64,000 nucleotides of DNA from Pantoea endophytica. GTDB taxonomy: Bacteria > Pseudomonadota > Gammaproteobacteria > Enterobacterales > Enterobacteriaceae. The DNA is taken from contig NZ_PJRT01000031.1 in assembly GCF_002858935.1 (NCBI RefSeq), positions 186,001-250,000 on the forward strand, given 5' to 3'. The position numbers and the translations under genes were made by a program. Positions 34,355 through 47,031 of this stretch are shown one piece after another. The notes beneath the pieces were generated by a model, which was not told where the DNA came from, ran no database searches, and saw only the letters and a list, made by a program, of their open reading frames with translations. The first letter of the stretch is position 1; each line of letters starts with the position of its first letter.

Positions 34355-34968
34355 CGTACAGCGTCCTTATATGCAGCAATAAATGCGCGAGCTTGTTCCA
34401 CAGTGCGTGACAGCGGTTGACCGGCGCGATAGAGATCGCTGCCTAAGCCCGCGCCAATGCAGCCTGCGGCCATAAATTCATGCAGGTTTTCCGGCGTCAC
34501 GCCGCCCACGGCAAACACCGGCACCTCTGGCGGCAGCACCGCTTTCAGCGCTTTGATGTAGCCCGGACCAAAGGCTGACGATGGGAAAATTTTCAGCGCC
34601 TGCGCACCGGCCTGTAAGGCGGTGAACGCTTCTGTCGCGGTAGCGCAACCGGCGGCAACGATCATCCCTTTGGCGACCGCCTGGCGGATCACCGCAGCAT
34701 CGGTGTTCGGTGTGACAACCAATTTGCTGTTCAGCGTCGCCAACTCATCGACCTGCGCCGGATTCAGCACCGTACCGGCGCCAATCAGCGCTTTATCGCC
34801 GAAGGTTTTCACCATCGCGCCGATGCTTTTCGCCCACTCCGGCGAGTTGAGCGGGATTTCAATCGCATCGAAACCCGCTTCAATCAGCGCGCCAACGTGC
34901 GCTTCGGCTTCATCCGGCGTGATGCCGCGCAGAATGGCGATCAGCGGGACTTTAGTTTGCCAGGACAT
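34351..34968 (-). CDS. dgoA: 2-Dehydro-3-deoxy-6-phosphogalactonate aldolase DgoA
   Basis: The 205-residue class I aldolase of the KDPG/KDPGal family cleaves the phosphorylated intermediate to pyruvate and glyceraldehyde 3-phosphate. It has [35 protein letters not shown] with the catalytic Glu, GAGTVLN and the Schiff-base lysine in [23 protein letters not shown]. The ATG at 34968 with AAGGAG eight bases upstream is chosen over the TTG at 34974. It overlaps dgoK by 17 bp and dgoD by 4 bp. Confidence 0.97.
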   Translation of the reverse strand: MSWQTKVPLIAILRGITPDEAEAHVGALIEAGFDAIEIPLNSPEWAKSIGAMVKTFGDKALIGAGTVLNPAQVDELATLNSKLVVTPNTDAAVIRQAVAKGMIVAAGCATATEAFTALQAGAQALKIFPSSAFGPGYIKALKAVLPPEVPVFAVGGVTPENLHEFMAAGCIGAGLGSDLYRAGQPLSRTVEQARAFIAAYKDAVR

Positions 34969-35830
34969 TCGCAATACTCCTTATTCCGTGCTGGAAAGCA
35001 CGATCGCCTTCCAGCGTGACTGAATCCATGCCGATAAACTGCAGCGCCTGCTGATAACGTTGCGCCAGCGCGCTACCGGCAATAATGGTGATCGGTTGGC
35101 TTGCGGCGTCGGCCTGTTGCGTCATCAGCGCCACTTCGTGACCAATCAGCAAGCCTGAAAGAAAGTCGCTGATATGGCGGCGATCGCGCGCGCCGAGTAC
35201 GTGTGAAGCACGCACTTCAAACAGGCGCGACAGAATCGAGGCATCGTTGCTGCCGACTTGCACACCTGCGCGGAAAGCCGCCGCGTTCTCTTGCTGTTCG
35301 GGTAAACCTGCGCCAACCAGCGACTGTTTGAGCAGCAGATGATGCAGTTCGCCGGTCATCACGGTGCGGAAATCCAGCACGCGATCCTGTTCCATCTGCA
35401 CCCATTTGGCGTGCGTGCCTGGCATCACATAGAGCGGCGCAGGCTGCAGTTCCAGCGCGCCAAGCAGCTGCGTCTCTTCACCGCGCATCACGTTGTAGTT
35501 GTCGGCACGTTCGACGCTCAATCCCGGCACGATCCACGCTTTATCCTCGACGCGCGTCAGGCGGCTAGCGATGTCGCACAGCGCCACCGGGCAGGAGAGA
35601 TAGGGCACCGACAGCCAGCCGGCATTGCTGCCTACCATGCCCGCCATCACCACCGGCACGTCATCGACTGGCCAACCTGCGGTGACGCTGGCAAACACCT
35701 CGGCTGGTGTGCGATCGCCCAGGCGCGTGACGCCGGCTTCCGAACGACGCTCATCGATGCAAACGCCGGCTTGGTAATGCCAGGCGCGCAGGTTGGTTGA
35801 GCCCCAATCAATCGCGATATAGCTGGTCAC
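34952..35830 (-). CDS. dgoK: 2-Dehydro-3-deoxygalactonokinase DgoK
   Basis: The 292-residue kinase phosphorylates 2-keto-3-deoxygalactonate. It has the ASKHA-type phosphate loop AIDWGSTNLRAW at the N-terminus, VVMAGMVGSNAGW, and the conserved MPGTHAKWVQ with VMTGELHHLLL. It matches E. coli DgoK throughout. The start overlaps the dgoR stop by 4 bp, so dgoR-K-A-D are translationally coupled. Confidence 0.96.
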   Translation of the reverse strand: MTSYIAIDWGSTNLRAWHYQAGVCIDERRSEAGVTRLGDRTPAEVFASVTAGWPVDDVPVVMAGMVGSNAGWLSVPYLSCPVALCDIASRLTRVEDKAWIVPGLSVERADNYNVMRGEETQLLGALELQPAPLYVMPGTHAKWVQMEQDRVLDFRTVMTGELHHLLLKQSLVGAGLPEQQENAAAFRAGVQVGSNDASILSRLFEVRASHVLGARDRRHISDFLSGLLIGHEVALMTQQADAASQPITIIAGSALAQRYQQALQFIGMDSVTLEGDRAFQHGIRSIANVLAN

Positions 35831-36525
35831 ATAATCTCCTTGAGTCGCGCCGTTGAGCTGGCAATCATCGCTTTCGCCGCCTGCTCGGCAGCATCGCCAT
35901 CCTGATGACGAATGGCATCAAACAGCGCTTTATGTTCGGCAAGCGTACGCGGCATGTTGCCTTCGTCCGCCATGTAAGTTTGCGCGAACACCGCTTTTTG
36001 CAGCTGGCTGATCGCCACGTTGAGCTGCTGCAGCACCGGATTGTGTACCGAATTCAGCACCGCTTCGTGATAGCGGATATCCGCTTCATTAAAGGCATCA
36101 CGATTGAGATGGTTGGCCACCATGTCGTTGTACGCCAGTTCAATCGCAGCCAGATCGCTTGAGGTGGCGCGCTCGGCAGACCAGCGTGCAATCTGCGGCT
36201 CGACCAGCACACGCACTTCGTTCATGGCGGCAATCAGACGCGGGTCCTGATCGTGCGCCAGCGCCCACTGCAATACGTCGCTATCCAGATAGTTCCAGTG
36301 ATTGCGCGGCGTGACGAACGCGCCACGATAGCGTTTCATCTCCATCAAGCGTTTCGCCATCAGCGAGCGAAACACTTCGCGGATGATATTGCGCGAGGTG
36401 CCGAAGCGTTCACACAGCTCAGCTTCCGCGGGTAACGCCGCGCCCGGCACAAACTTGCCGGCCACAATCTCTTCACCCAGCGTCAGGATGATGCGCTCTG
36501 TTTTGCTTAGTTGTTCTTGCGTCAT
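35827..36525 (-). CDS. dgoR: Galactonate operon repressor DgoR (GntR/FadR family)
   Basis: The 232-residue repressor has a GntR winged helix (ALPAEAELCERFGTSRNIIREVFRSLMAKRLMEMKRYRGAFV) and an all-helical FCD ligand domain (MNEVRVLVEPQIARWSAERAT.., FNEADIRYHEAVLNSVHNPVL) with the metal-site His and Asp residues. In E. coli DgoR represses its own operon and is released by D-galactonate. Two near-palindromes of the DgoR type lie about 90-120 bp upstream. It is the first gene of dgoRKAD. Confidence 0.94.
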   Translation of the reverse strand: MTQEQLSKTERIILTLGEEIVAGKFVPGAALPAEAELCERFGTSRNIIREVFRSLMAKRLMEMKRYRGAFVTPRNHWNYLDSDVLQWALAHDQDPRLIAAMNEVRVLVEPQIARWSAERATSSDLAAIELAYNDMVANHLNRDAFNEADIRYHEAVLNSVHNPVLQQLNVAISQLQKAVFAQTYMADEGNMPRTLAEHKALFDAIRHQDGDAAEQAAKAMIASSTARLKEIM

Positions 36526-36613
36526 GATGTTCCATTCAGTGAAAGGCAGGTACGCATCAGATTACTGCTTTCGCCTGGCGAAGCCTAACGGCCGCCCTGA
36601 CCTGCGTTGTCGA

Positions 36614-36645
36614 TTGTAGTACCATTAATCCAAGTTGTACTACAA
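36614..36645. promoter_or_regulatory. Paired DgoR operator sites
   Basis: TTGTAGTACCA (36614-36624) and TTGTACTACAA (36635-36645) both fit the DgoR inverted repeat TTGTA-N-TACAA; the second is perfect. Their centres are 21 bp apart, two helical turns, so dimers could bind one face of the DNA and cooperate. They lie upstream of dgoR in the expected promoter region. Confidence 0.82.
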
Positions 36646-36684
36646 TGTGGATCACAAAATAGACAAGTCATGTGTCATAACGCG

Positions 36685-36712
36685 ATAAGGTCGCCATAAA
36701 TGGCGACCTTAT
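36685..36712. repeat. GTCGCCAT hairpin, copy 1
   Basis: ATAAGGTCGCCA-TAAA-TGGCGACCTTAT has perfect 12-bp arms and a 4-base loop. A second, shorter hairpin with the same GTCGCCAT core lies 23 bp further on. It may be a short repeat unit or end the yidA-side transcript. Confidence 0.7.
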
Positions 36713-36735
36713 GAAGGCTTGGTGAGATTTGAAGT

Positions 36736-36753
36736 GTCGCCATGTATGGCGAC
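36736..36753. repeat. GTCGCCAT hairpin, copy 2
   Basis: GTCGCCAT-GT-ATGGCGAC has perfect 8-bp arms and repeats the core of the hairpin at 36685-36712. On the minus strand it lies 33 bp after the yidA stop codon. Confidence 0.65.
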
Positions 36754-36785
36754 CTAAAAACAGCGTGACGAGGAATAACGAGGGT

Positions 36786-37595
36786 TTACAGCACCAGCTC
36801 TTCAATGGCGTGCGCTACGCCGTGTTCCATGTTGGTTTTGGTAATGAACTGCGCGATTTTCTTCACGGAATCAATCGCATTGCCCATTGCTACGCCGGTT
36901 CCTGCATACTCAATCATCGCCAGATCGTTTTCCTGATCGCCAATCGCCATCACCTCTTCACGCGCCAGGCCGAGCTTCTCAGCCAGCATTTTCACGCCTT
37001 GCCCTTTATTCACGCGGGCATCGAGGATTTCGAGATAATAAGGTGCGCTTTTGAGAATGGTGTAGTTGTCGCGTGCCCGCTGCGGCAAGCGCTGTATGGC
37101 AGAATCCAGCAGATCGGGCTTATCGATCATCATCAGCTTAGGGAAACGCGTGGCGCGATCCATCTCTTCCACAGAACGATAGCGCACCGGAATGCCGGTC
37201 AGGCTCGCTTCGTGGATGGTGAACTCACTGATGTCTTTGTTCGGCGTATAAAGGAAAGATTTATCGAAGGCCTGGAAGTGGACGCCAAGATCGCGCGCCA
37301 GCTGTTCGATATACAGATAGTCGTCGAAACCCAAGGTGATTTCCGCGACGCACTCGCCATCATTAGCGCGATGCACCAGCGCACCGTTATAGCTGATGCA
37401 ATATTGGCCTTCATCAACCAGATTCAGCTCCATCAGATAGCGCTGAATACCGACAAACGGACGGCCGGTGGTGAGCACCACCATCACACCTTTTTTATGT
37501 GCGCGTTCAATGGCCGATTTAACGGCAGGCGTGATCTCGTGCTGCGGATTGAGCAGCGTGCCGTCCATATCGATTGCAACCAGTTTTATAGCCAT
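36786..37595 (-). CDS. yidA: HAD-family sugar phosphatase YidA
   Basis: The 269-residue Cof-type HAD phosphatase has the nucleophile motif AIDMDGTLLNP (Asp9, Asp11), motif II TTGRP, motif III lysine in KGQGVKMLAEKLG and motif IV GDQENDLAMIEYA. A C2-type cap lies between. E. coli YidA hydrolyses erythrose 4-phosphate, alpha-glucose 1-phosphate and related esters. Position between dgoR and gyrB is as in E. coli, though yidX and yidB are absent. Confidence 0.96.
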   Translation of the reverse strand: MAIKLVAIDMDGTLLNPQHEITPAVKSAIERAHKKGVMVVLTTGRPFVGIQRYLMELNLVDEGQYCISYNGALVHRANDGECVAEITLGFDDYLYIEQLARDLGVHFQAFDKSFLYTPNKDISEFTIHEASLTGIPVRYRSVEEMDRATRFPKLMMIDKPDLLDSAIQRLPQRARDNYTILKSAPYYLEILDARVNKGQGVKMLAEKLGLAREEVMAIGDQENDLAMIEYAGTGVAMGNAIDSVKKIAQFITKTNMEHGVAHAIEELVL

Positions 37596-37719
37596 AACGT
37601 CCTCATTGAGTCAGGGTTTTGATCAATGCTAGCGCGATTCAGCTCACATTGACCAGTTTCGCGCCCCATTCAGATTTTTTACCGCAGCGGGCTTTGCGCG
37701 TTTTGCCGGGCGGAAAATA

Positions 37720-37748
37720 AAAAACCCTTCCACCAGGGAAGGGTTTTT
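37720..37748 (-). terminator. Rho-independent terminator of gyrB
   Basis: AAAAACCCTTC-CACCAG-GGAAGGGTTTTT has a 6-bp-plus GC stem flanked by A and T runs, starting 18 bp after the gyrB stop codon on the minus strand; it can also work in the other direction. Confidence 0.93.
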
Positions 37749-37765
37749 ACGTGTTGACGTGTCGA

Positions 37766-41274
<3,509 letters not shown>

Positions 41275-41313
41275 AACGAATCCAGCGAGAGGGGGATTTT
41301 ACCTAACATTTGA

Positions 41314-41440
41314 GATCCAGGCCGTCGGCGGCGCAGCCAGTCTGGTTACGGCCAGCGCGCAGAACTTGGGAGCATACTGAAGTATGTGACCAAGGGCGAG
41401 CACTGCCCGGGACCAGAATGGCAAGTAAGCCAGGCCGATA
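41314..41440. repeat. ERIC-like imperfect palindrome between dnaN and recF
   Basis: The roughly 127-bp element has arms that align along their whole length, for example GGCCGTCGGCGG with the complement of the CAGGCCGATAT end, CCAGTCTGGTTACGGCCAGC with the complement of GCCCGGGACCAGAATGG, and centre GGGAGCATACT-GAA-GTATGTGACCAAG. Size and form recall ERIC, but the sequence differs from ERIC at 33081-33205. It ends one base before the dnaN stop codon. Confidence 0.75.
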
Positions 41441-41441
41441 T

Positions 41442-42542
41442 TTATAAACGCATTGGCATCACGACGTAGGCTGCAGCCGGACTGGCCACATCCTCAATCT
41501 GCACGCTCGATACGCCATCGGTCAGCAGCAAACGCACGTTCTCGCACTTGAGCGCATTCAACACATCCAGCACGTAACTGACGTTGAAGCCAATCTCCAG
41601 ATCGGTGCCGTTGTAAGAGACATCCAGCATCTCTTCCGCTTCTTCCTGCTCTGGGTTATTCGCCGTGATCTTGAGCTGATTTTCGGTGATGTAGATGCGA
41701 ACACCGCGGAATTTCTCATTCGAGAGAATCGCCGCACGCGCAAACGCCTGTTTTAAAATATCACAGCCGGCTTCCAGCGCTTTGTCGGGATTCTTCGGCA
41801 ATACGCGGCGATAATCCGGGAAACGGCCATCAACCAGCTTCGACGTAAAGATAAAGTCGCCAACGTGTGCGCGGATGTTGCTGCTGCCGATTTGCACCTG
41901 CAGCGGCGTTTCGCCACCGTCGAGCAAACGCATCAGCTCAATCACCCCTTTACGCGGCACGATCACCGAATGGTTCGGCAGCGCCTGACCAATCGGCATG
42001 GAGCACACTGCAAGGCGGTGACCATCGGTGGCGACGGTACGCAACTCTTCGCCTTCGGTTTCGAACAGCATACCGTTGAGGTAATAACGCACATCCTGAT
42101 GCGCCATTGAGAACTGCGTGGCTTCAATCAGGCGTTTTAGCGTCGCCTGCGGCAAGGTGAATTCCACCTCGCTCTGCCAGTCATCCAGATTCGGGAAGTC
42201 GCTGGCGGGCAGCGTTGACAGCGAGAAACGGCTGCGGCCAGAACGCACCAGCATTCTGTCGCCTTCCAGCGTCAGGCTGATTTCAGCGCCTTCCGGCAAA
42301 CCGCGGCAAATATCGAGGAATTTACGCGCAGGAACCGTGGTGGCGCCCGGCTCGTGTGGCTGCGTCAGCGCAACACGGGCTACCATTTCCATTTCCAGAT
42401 CGGTACCGGTCAAGCGCAGCGAGCCTTCGCTTACTTGCAGCAGTAAATTTCCGAGGATTGGCAGCGTCGGGCGTCCGCCAAGTGGACCGCTAACCTGTTG
42501 CAGTGGCTTCAGTAACTGCTCACGTTCTACAATAAATTTCAT
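41442..42542 (-). CDS. dnaN: DNA polymerase III beta sliding clamp
   Basis: The 366-residue clamp has three tandem domains and the standard enterobacterial start MKFIVEREQLLKPLQQVSGPLGGRPTLPILGNLLLQV. The C-terminus AAYVVMPMRL matches E. coli and completes the hydrophobic cleft that binds clamp-binding motifs. It starts 5 bp after dnaA ends, so the two are cotranscribed. Confidence 0.99.
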   Translation of the reverse strand: MKFIVEREQLLKPLQQVSGPLGGRPTLPILGNLLLQVSEGSLRLTGTDLEMEMVARVALTQPHEPGATTVPARKFLDICRGLPEGAEISLTLEGDRMLVRSGRSRFSLSTLPASDFPNLDDWQSEVEFTLPQATLKRLIEATQFSMAHQDVRYYLNGMLFETEGEELRTVATDGHRLAVCSMPIGQALPNHSVIVPRKGVIELMRLLDGGETPLQVQIGSSNIRAHVGDFIFTSKLVDGRFPDYRRVLPKNPDKALEAGCDILKQAFARAAILSNEKFRGVRIYITENQLKITANNPEQEEAEEMLDVSYNGTDLEIGFNVSYVLDVLNALKCENVRLLLTDGVSSVQIEDVASPAAAYVVMPMRL

Positions 42543-42547
42543 ATGCG

Positions 42548-43948
42548 TCAGGAAGATAGTGTTCGAATGAGGTTAGAGAAATCTTCTTTAATGTCGTGGC
42601 TCTCTTCACGCAGCTGCTCAATTTTACGGCAAGCGTGAAGCACGGTGGTATGGTCGCGACCACCAAACGCATCGCCAATCTCCGGCAAGCTGTGATTGGT
42701 GAGCTCTTTCGCCATCGCCATCGCCATCTGGCGCGGACGCGCTACCGAACGCGAACGGCGTTTCGACAGCAAATCCGCCACTTTAATTTTGTAATACTCG
42801 GCCACCGTTTTCTGAATATTATCGATGGTGACCAGCTTTTCCTGCAGCGCCAGCAGATCGCGCAGCGCTTCGCGCACGAAATCGATGGTAATCGCGCGAC
42901 CGGTAAAGTTCGCGTTGGCAATCACGCGGTTCAGCGCGCCTTCCAGCTCGCGGACATTAGAACGCAAACGCTTAGCAATAAAGAAGGCGACTTCACCCGG
43001 CAGGCGAATATCGTTTTCATCGGCTTTCTTCATCAGGATCGCGACACGCGTTTCCAGTTCAGGCGGCTCGATCGCCACCGTTAAACCCCAACCAAAACGT
43101 GATTTCAGGCGATCTTCTACGCCGTTGATCTCTTTTGGATAGCGATCCGAGGTCAGGATGATCTGTTGATTGCCTTCCAGCAGCGCGTTGAAGGTATGGA
43201 AGAACTCTTCCTGCGAGCGCTCTTTATTGGCAAAGAATTGAATGTCATCAATTAGCAGCGCATCAACCGAGCGGTAGTAACGCTTAAACTCTTCAATGGC
43301 GTTGTTCTGCAAGGCTTTAACCATGTCCTGCACAAAACGCTCAGAGTGCATGTACACCACTTTGGCATTAGGCTTGCGCGCAATAATGCCGTTACCCACC
43401 GCGTGCAACAGGTGAGTTTTACCCAGGCCGGTGCCGCCATAAAGGAACAGTGGGTTATAAGCGCCGCCAGGATTATCCGCCACCTGACGTGCCGCCGCGC
43501 GCGCCAGCTGGTTCGATTTACCTTCAACGAAGTTGTCGAAGTTATGACGGTTATTCACATTGGAGCGGTAAGTCACATCGGCCGGTGCGGGAACGGAATC
43601 CCAACTTGGACGCAAAATTTGCGCGGGTGCCGGACGATTTTCGATCGGCGCGGGCGCATTGTAACTGGCCATCGCCGGTTGGTTAGTGGTGACCTGTGCT
43701 GCAGGGCGCGTACCAACTTCGAAACGCAGTAACGGCACATTTGCACCGCAGAATTCATTCAGCAGCCCATTGATACTATTGAGATATTTATCTCTAACCC
43801 AGTCGAGTACAAACCGATTTGGTGCATACAAGGTCAGCGTATTGTCGTTTAATTCAGCTTGCAGCGGACGAATCCACATGCTGAATTCGGTGGCAGGAAG
43901 CTCATCCTGCAAACGGGCAAGACACTGTTGCCAAAGCGTAAGTGACAC
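42548..43948 (-). CDS. dnaA: Chromosomal replication initiator DnaA
   Basis: The 466-residue initiator has domain I ([29 protein letters not shown]), a variable linker with [14 protein letters not shown], the AAA+ domain with Walker [15 protein letters not shown] and Walker [14 protein letters not shown], and domain IV with the DnaA signature [15 protein letters not shown]. The start is the GTG at 43948, six bases after GGAG, giving MSLTLWQQ as in E. coli, which also uses GTG; a GTG at 43960 is less likely. A consensus DnaA box lies 209 bp upstream. Confidence 0.98.
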   Translation of the reverse strand: MSLTLWQQCLARLQDELPATEFSMWIRPLQAELNDNTLTLYAPNRFVLDWVRDKYLNSINGLLNEFCGANVPLLRFEVGTRPAAQVTTNQPAMASYNAPAPIENRPAPAQILRPSWDSVPAPADVTYRSNVNNRHNFDNFVEGKSNQLARAAARQVADNPGGAYNPLFLYGGTGLGKTHLLHAVGNGIIARKPNAKVVYMHSERFVQDMVKALQNNAIEEFKRYYRSVDALLIDDIQFFANKERSQEEFFHTFNALLEGNQQIILTSDRYPKEINGVEDRLKSRFGWGLTVAIEPPELETRVAILMKKADENDIRLPGEVAFFIAKRLRSNVRELEGALNRVIANANFTGRAITIDFVREALRDLLALQEKLVTIDNIQKTVAEYYKIKVADLLSKRRSRSVARPRQMAMAMAKELTNHSLPEIGDAFGGRDHTTVLHACRKIEQLREESHDIKEDFSNLIRTLSS

Positions 43949-44156
43949 GGCGGACTCCACTCGTACAAAATCGATAAGAATTTTAGGCGCTAATAAATAG
44001 AAACGTAATTTTTAGACACAGACGGTTGGAAAGCGCCTGCGACCGCTATTCGCGGTAGTCTTCCCCGGCGATCGCAGCGAGGATCGTCAGCGGAAGGGCG
44101 GATCATAACGTAAAGCTGCACAGAGATCTTCCCTTTCTACACAGTTTTGATCCAAT

Positions 44157-44165
44157 TTATCCACA
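44157..44165 (+). promoter_or_regulatory. DnaA box TTATCCACA
   Basis: A perfect consensus 9-mer in the dnaA upstream region. In E. coli a box at the equivalent place lets DnaA repress its own gene. Confidence 0.88.
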
Positions 44166-44306
44166 GGCTACTGAAGTGATAATGAGTTTACGCTTTCTGC
44201 GAAAAAAGCCAGCGTTAATGTGGCTGAAAGCGTTAATTTTTCTGGCAAGCTCTCGTTTCCGTGCAGCAAATCTGCAAACTGATCGCAAGAAGATCCTGCG
44301 CGATCC

Positions 44307-44334
44307 TTGCGCTTTAACCCACAGCCCGTATAAT
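44307..44334 (+). promoter_or_regulatory. rpmH promoter 1
   Basis: TTGCGC (44307-44312) and a perfect TATAAT (44329-44334) are spaced by 16 bp on the plus strand, upstream of rpmH. A GATC site overlaps the region just before the -35. Confidence 0.7.
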
Positions 44335-44423
44335 TCCCCACCCGGCATTATTGCGTGAAGCCTTGATGCCCGGAATCAGCGGGCTGTATCTGGGTTTCCA
44401 GGTGCCGCGACCAGCGAAGTGAA

Positions 44424-44452
44424 TTGACTCTGGACTGTACAATTATTACAAT
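44424..44452 (+). promoter_or_regulatory. rpmH promoter 2
   Basis: TTGACT (44424-44429) and TACAAT (44447-44452) are spaced by exactly 17 bp, about 100 bp before the rpmH start, giving a near-consensus sigma-70 promoter. Confidence 0.78.
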
Positions 44453-44538
44453 CCCGCCTCTTTATTAAAGACACATTGAGGCGTTGGTCGATTTACTGGC
44501 CCGAAAACGCGTCACCCAGTGAAAATTTTCAAGTTTAG

Positions 44539-44691
<153 letters not shown>

Positions 44692-44705
44692 TAAAGCTAA
44701 CCCTC

Positions 44706-45065
44706 GTGGTTAAGCTCGCATTTCCCAGGGAGTTACGTTTGTTAACTCCCACTCATTTCACTTTCGTCTTCCAGCAGCCACAACGAGCCGGTACGCCGCA
44801 AATCACCATACTCGGCCGACTTAACGCGCTGGGGCATCCCCGCATCGGTCTCACCGTCGCAAAAAAACATGTAAAACGCGCCCATGAACGCAACCGGATC
44901 AAGCGATTGACCCGCGAAAGCTTTCGTCTGCGTCAACATGAGCTCCCTGCAATGGATTTTGTGATCGTGGCTAAAAAAGGGATTGCTGACCTGGATAACC
45001 GTGCGCTGACGGAAGCGTTGGAGAAACTATGGCGTCGTCACTGTCGCCTGGCTCGCGGCTCCTGA
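44706..45065 (+). CDS. rnpA: Ribonuclease P protein component
   Basis: The 119-residue basic protein assists the RNase P RNA in 5' processing of tRNA precursors. It carries the conserved RNR box ([17 protein letters not shown]) and is almost identical to E. coli RnpA from [12 protein letters not shown] to [11 protein letters not shown]. The start is the GTG at 44706, as in E. coli. Its 3' end overlaps yidD by 37 bp. Confidence 0.97.
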   Translation: MVKLAFPRELRLLTPTHFTFVFQQPQRAGTPQITILGRLNALGHPRIGLTVAKKHVKRAHERNRIKRLTRESFRLRQHELPAMDFVIVAKKGIADLDNRALTEALEKLWRRHCRLARGS

Positions 45066-45286
45066 TTGCCCTGATACGCGTTTATCAACGCGCCATCAGC
45101 CCACTGCTGGGACCTCATTGCCGGTTCCATCCCACCTGTTCGCAGTATGGGATTGAGGCCTTGCGCCGCTTTGGCGTTGTAAAAGGCAGTTGGTTGACGA
45201 TAAAACGCGTATTAAAATGCCACCCTTTGAACCCGGGTGGTGACGATCCTGTGCCGCCAAAAACCTTTGATACCAGAGAACATTAA
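45029..45286 (+). CDS. yidD: Membrane protein insertion efficiency factor YidD
   Basis: The 85-residue protein has an N-terminal amphipathic/hydrophobic helix ([18 protein letters not shown]) and the family motifs [19 protein letters not shown] and [13 protein letters not shown]. It helps YidC-dependent membrane insertion at the inner face of the membrane. It overlaps rnpA by 37 bp and ends 2 bp before yidC, the conserved arrangement. Confidence 0.97.
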   Translation: MASSLSPGSRLLIALIRVYQRAISPLLGPHCRFHPTCSQYGIEALRRFGVVKGSWLTIKRVLKCHPLNPGGDDPVPPKTFDTREH

Positions 45287-45288
45287 CG

Positions 45289-46935
45289 ATGGATTCGCAA
45301 CGCAATCTCTTTCTCATCGCTTTTCTGTTCGTGTCTTTTATGATCTGGCAAGCCTGGCAGACGGACCACGCTCCGCAGCCACAGCAAACCCAGACCACGC
45401 AAAACACAAACAGCGCAGCGGGTGATGCCGCCACTTCCGGCGTGCCGGCTAGCGGACAGGGCAAAACGATCACCGTTAAGACAGATGTCCTGTCACTCAA
45501 CATCAATACGCGTGGTGGCGATATTGAGCAGGCTCAGCTGCTGACTTACCCGGACAAACTGGGTTCAGATGCACCGTTCCAGCTGCTTGAAACTACACCG
45601 GCCTTCGTTTATCAGGCGCAGAGTGGCTTAACTGGCCGCAACGGCCCGGATAACCCGAACAATGGCGCACGTCCGCTGTATACCACTTCGCAAGATAGCT
45701 TCGTGATGGCAGATGGCCAGAGCGAACTGCGCGTACCGTTGACCTGGACCGGTGAAAACGGCGTGGTTTACACCAAGACTTTCGTCTTCAAGCGCGGTGA
45801 GTATGCGGTAAACGTTGACTACAACATCAACAACACCACTCAGCAGCCGCTGGAAGTGTCGATGTTTGGTCAGCTGAAGCAGACCATCGAGGTGCCTAAG
45901 CATCGCGATACCGGCAGCAACAACTTTGCTCTGCACACCTTCCGTGGCGCAGCGTACTCAACCAGCGATGCGAAATACGAAAAATATAAATTCGACACCA
46001 TCGCGGATAACGAGAACCTGAACACCACCACCAGCAATGGTTGGGTGGCGATGCTGCAGCAGTACTTTGCTACCGCCTGGGTGCCGCGCACGCAGGGTAA
46101 TAACACGCTGTACACCACTAACCTCGGCAATGGCGTAGCGGCAATTGGCTACAAATCTGCTCCTGTGACCGTTGGCGCAGGCGCACAGCAAGATCTCGGC
46201 GCAACGCTGTGGGTAGGCCCGGAAATTCAGGACCAGATGGCAGCCATCGCGCCTCACCTGGATCTGACCGTGGATTACGGTTGGTTGTGGTTCATCTCGC
46301 AGCCGCTGTTTAAGCTGCTGAAGTTCATCCACAGCTTTATCGGTAACTGGGGCTTCTCCATTATCGTTATCACCTTCATCGTGCGTGGCATCATGTACCC
46401 GCTGACCAAAGCGCAGTACACCTCCATGGCGAAGATGCGTATGCTGCAGCCAAAGATTCAGGCGATGCGTGAACGTCTGGGTGATGATAAGCAGAAACAG
46501 AGCCAGGAAATGATGGCGCTGTATAAGGCGGAGAAAGTGAACCCGCTGGGCGGCTGTCTGCCACTGGTTATCCAGATGCCAATCTTCCTGGCCTTGTACT
46601 ACATGCTGTCAGGCTCGGTTGAACTGCGTCATGCGCCGTTTATTCTGTGGATTCATGACCTGTCAGCGCAGGATCCGTACTACATTCTGCCGATCATCAT
46701 GGGTATCACCATGTTCTTCATTCAGAAGATGTCACCGACCACCGTGACCGATCCGATGCAGCAGAAGATCATGACCTACATGCCGGTGATCTTCACCGTG
46801 TTCTTCCTGTGGTTCCCATCAGGTCTGGTGCTGTACTACATCGTCAGCAATCTGGTGACCATTCTCCAGCAGCAGCTGATTTATCGCGGCCTGGAAAAAC
46901 GTGGTCTGCATAGCCGCGACAAGAAGAAAGCATAA
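45289..46935 (+). CDS. yidC: Membrane protein insertase YidC
   Basis: The 548-residue Oxa1-family insertase has an uncleaved N-terminal helix ([19 protein letters not shown]), a linker rich in Gln and Thr, a large periplasmic beta-supersandwich domain (about 60-340) and five conserved C-terminal helices. The core contains [26 protein letters not shown], with the groove arginine, and [23 protein letters not shown]. It inserts proteins alone or with SecYEG. A hairpin terminator follows. Confidence 0.98.
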   Translation: MDSQRNLFLIAFLFVSFMIWQAWQTDHAPQPQQTQTTQNTNSAAGDAATSGVPASGQGKTITVKTDVLSLNINTRGGDIEQAQLLTYPDKLGSDAPFQLLETTPAFVYQAQSGLTGRNGPDNPNNGARPLYTTSQDSFVMADGQSELRVPLTWTGENGVVYTKTFVFKRGEYAVNVDYNINNTTQQPLEVSMFGQLKQTIEVPKHRDTGSNNFALHTFRGAAYSTSDAKYEKYKFDTIADNENLNTTTSNGWVAMLQQYFATAWVPRTQGNNTLYTTNLGNGVAAIGYKSAPVTVGAGAQQDLGATLWVGPEIQDQMAAIAPHLDLTVDYGWLWFISQPLFKLLKFIHSFIGNWGFSIIVITFIVRGIMYPLTKAQYTSMAKMRMLQPKIQAMRERLGDDKQKQSQEMMALYKAEKVNPLGGCLPLVIQMPIFLALYYMLSGSVELRHAPFILWIHDLSAQDPYYILPIIMGITMFFIQKMSPTTVTDPMQQKIMTYMPVIFTVFFLWFPSGLVLYYIVSNLVTILQQQLIYRGLEKRGLHSRDKKKA

Positions 46936-46968
46936 CGCCTGACTGCAACCAGCAGCAGCGTATAATCA

Positions 46969-46998
46969 AAGGGCGACATTTATGTCGCCCTATTTTTA
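46969..46998 (+). terminator. Terminator between yidC and mnmE
   Basis: GGGCGACA-TTTA-TGTCGCCC is followed by TATTTTTA. A TATAAT hexamer (46961-46966) stands just upstream, so a promoter for mnmE may overlap the same place. Confidence 0.85.
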
Positions 46999-47031
46999 TT
47001 TATTAATACCCTAAAAGTTTAAGGTGGAATC

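Noticed and set aside
36640..36660. CRP site near the DgoR operators
   Set aside because: TGTGGATCACA has half-sites too close together; the TGTGA-(6)-TCACA spacing is not met.
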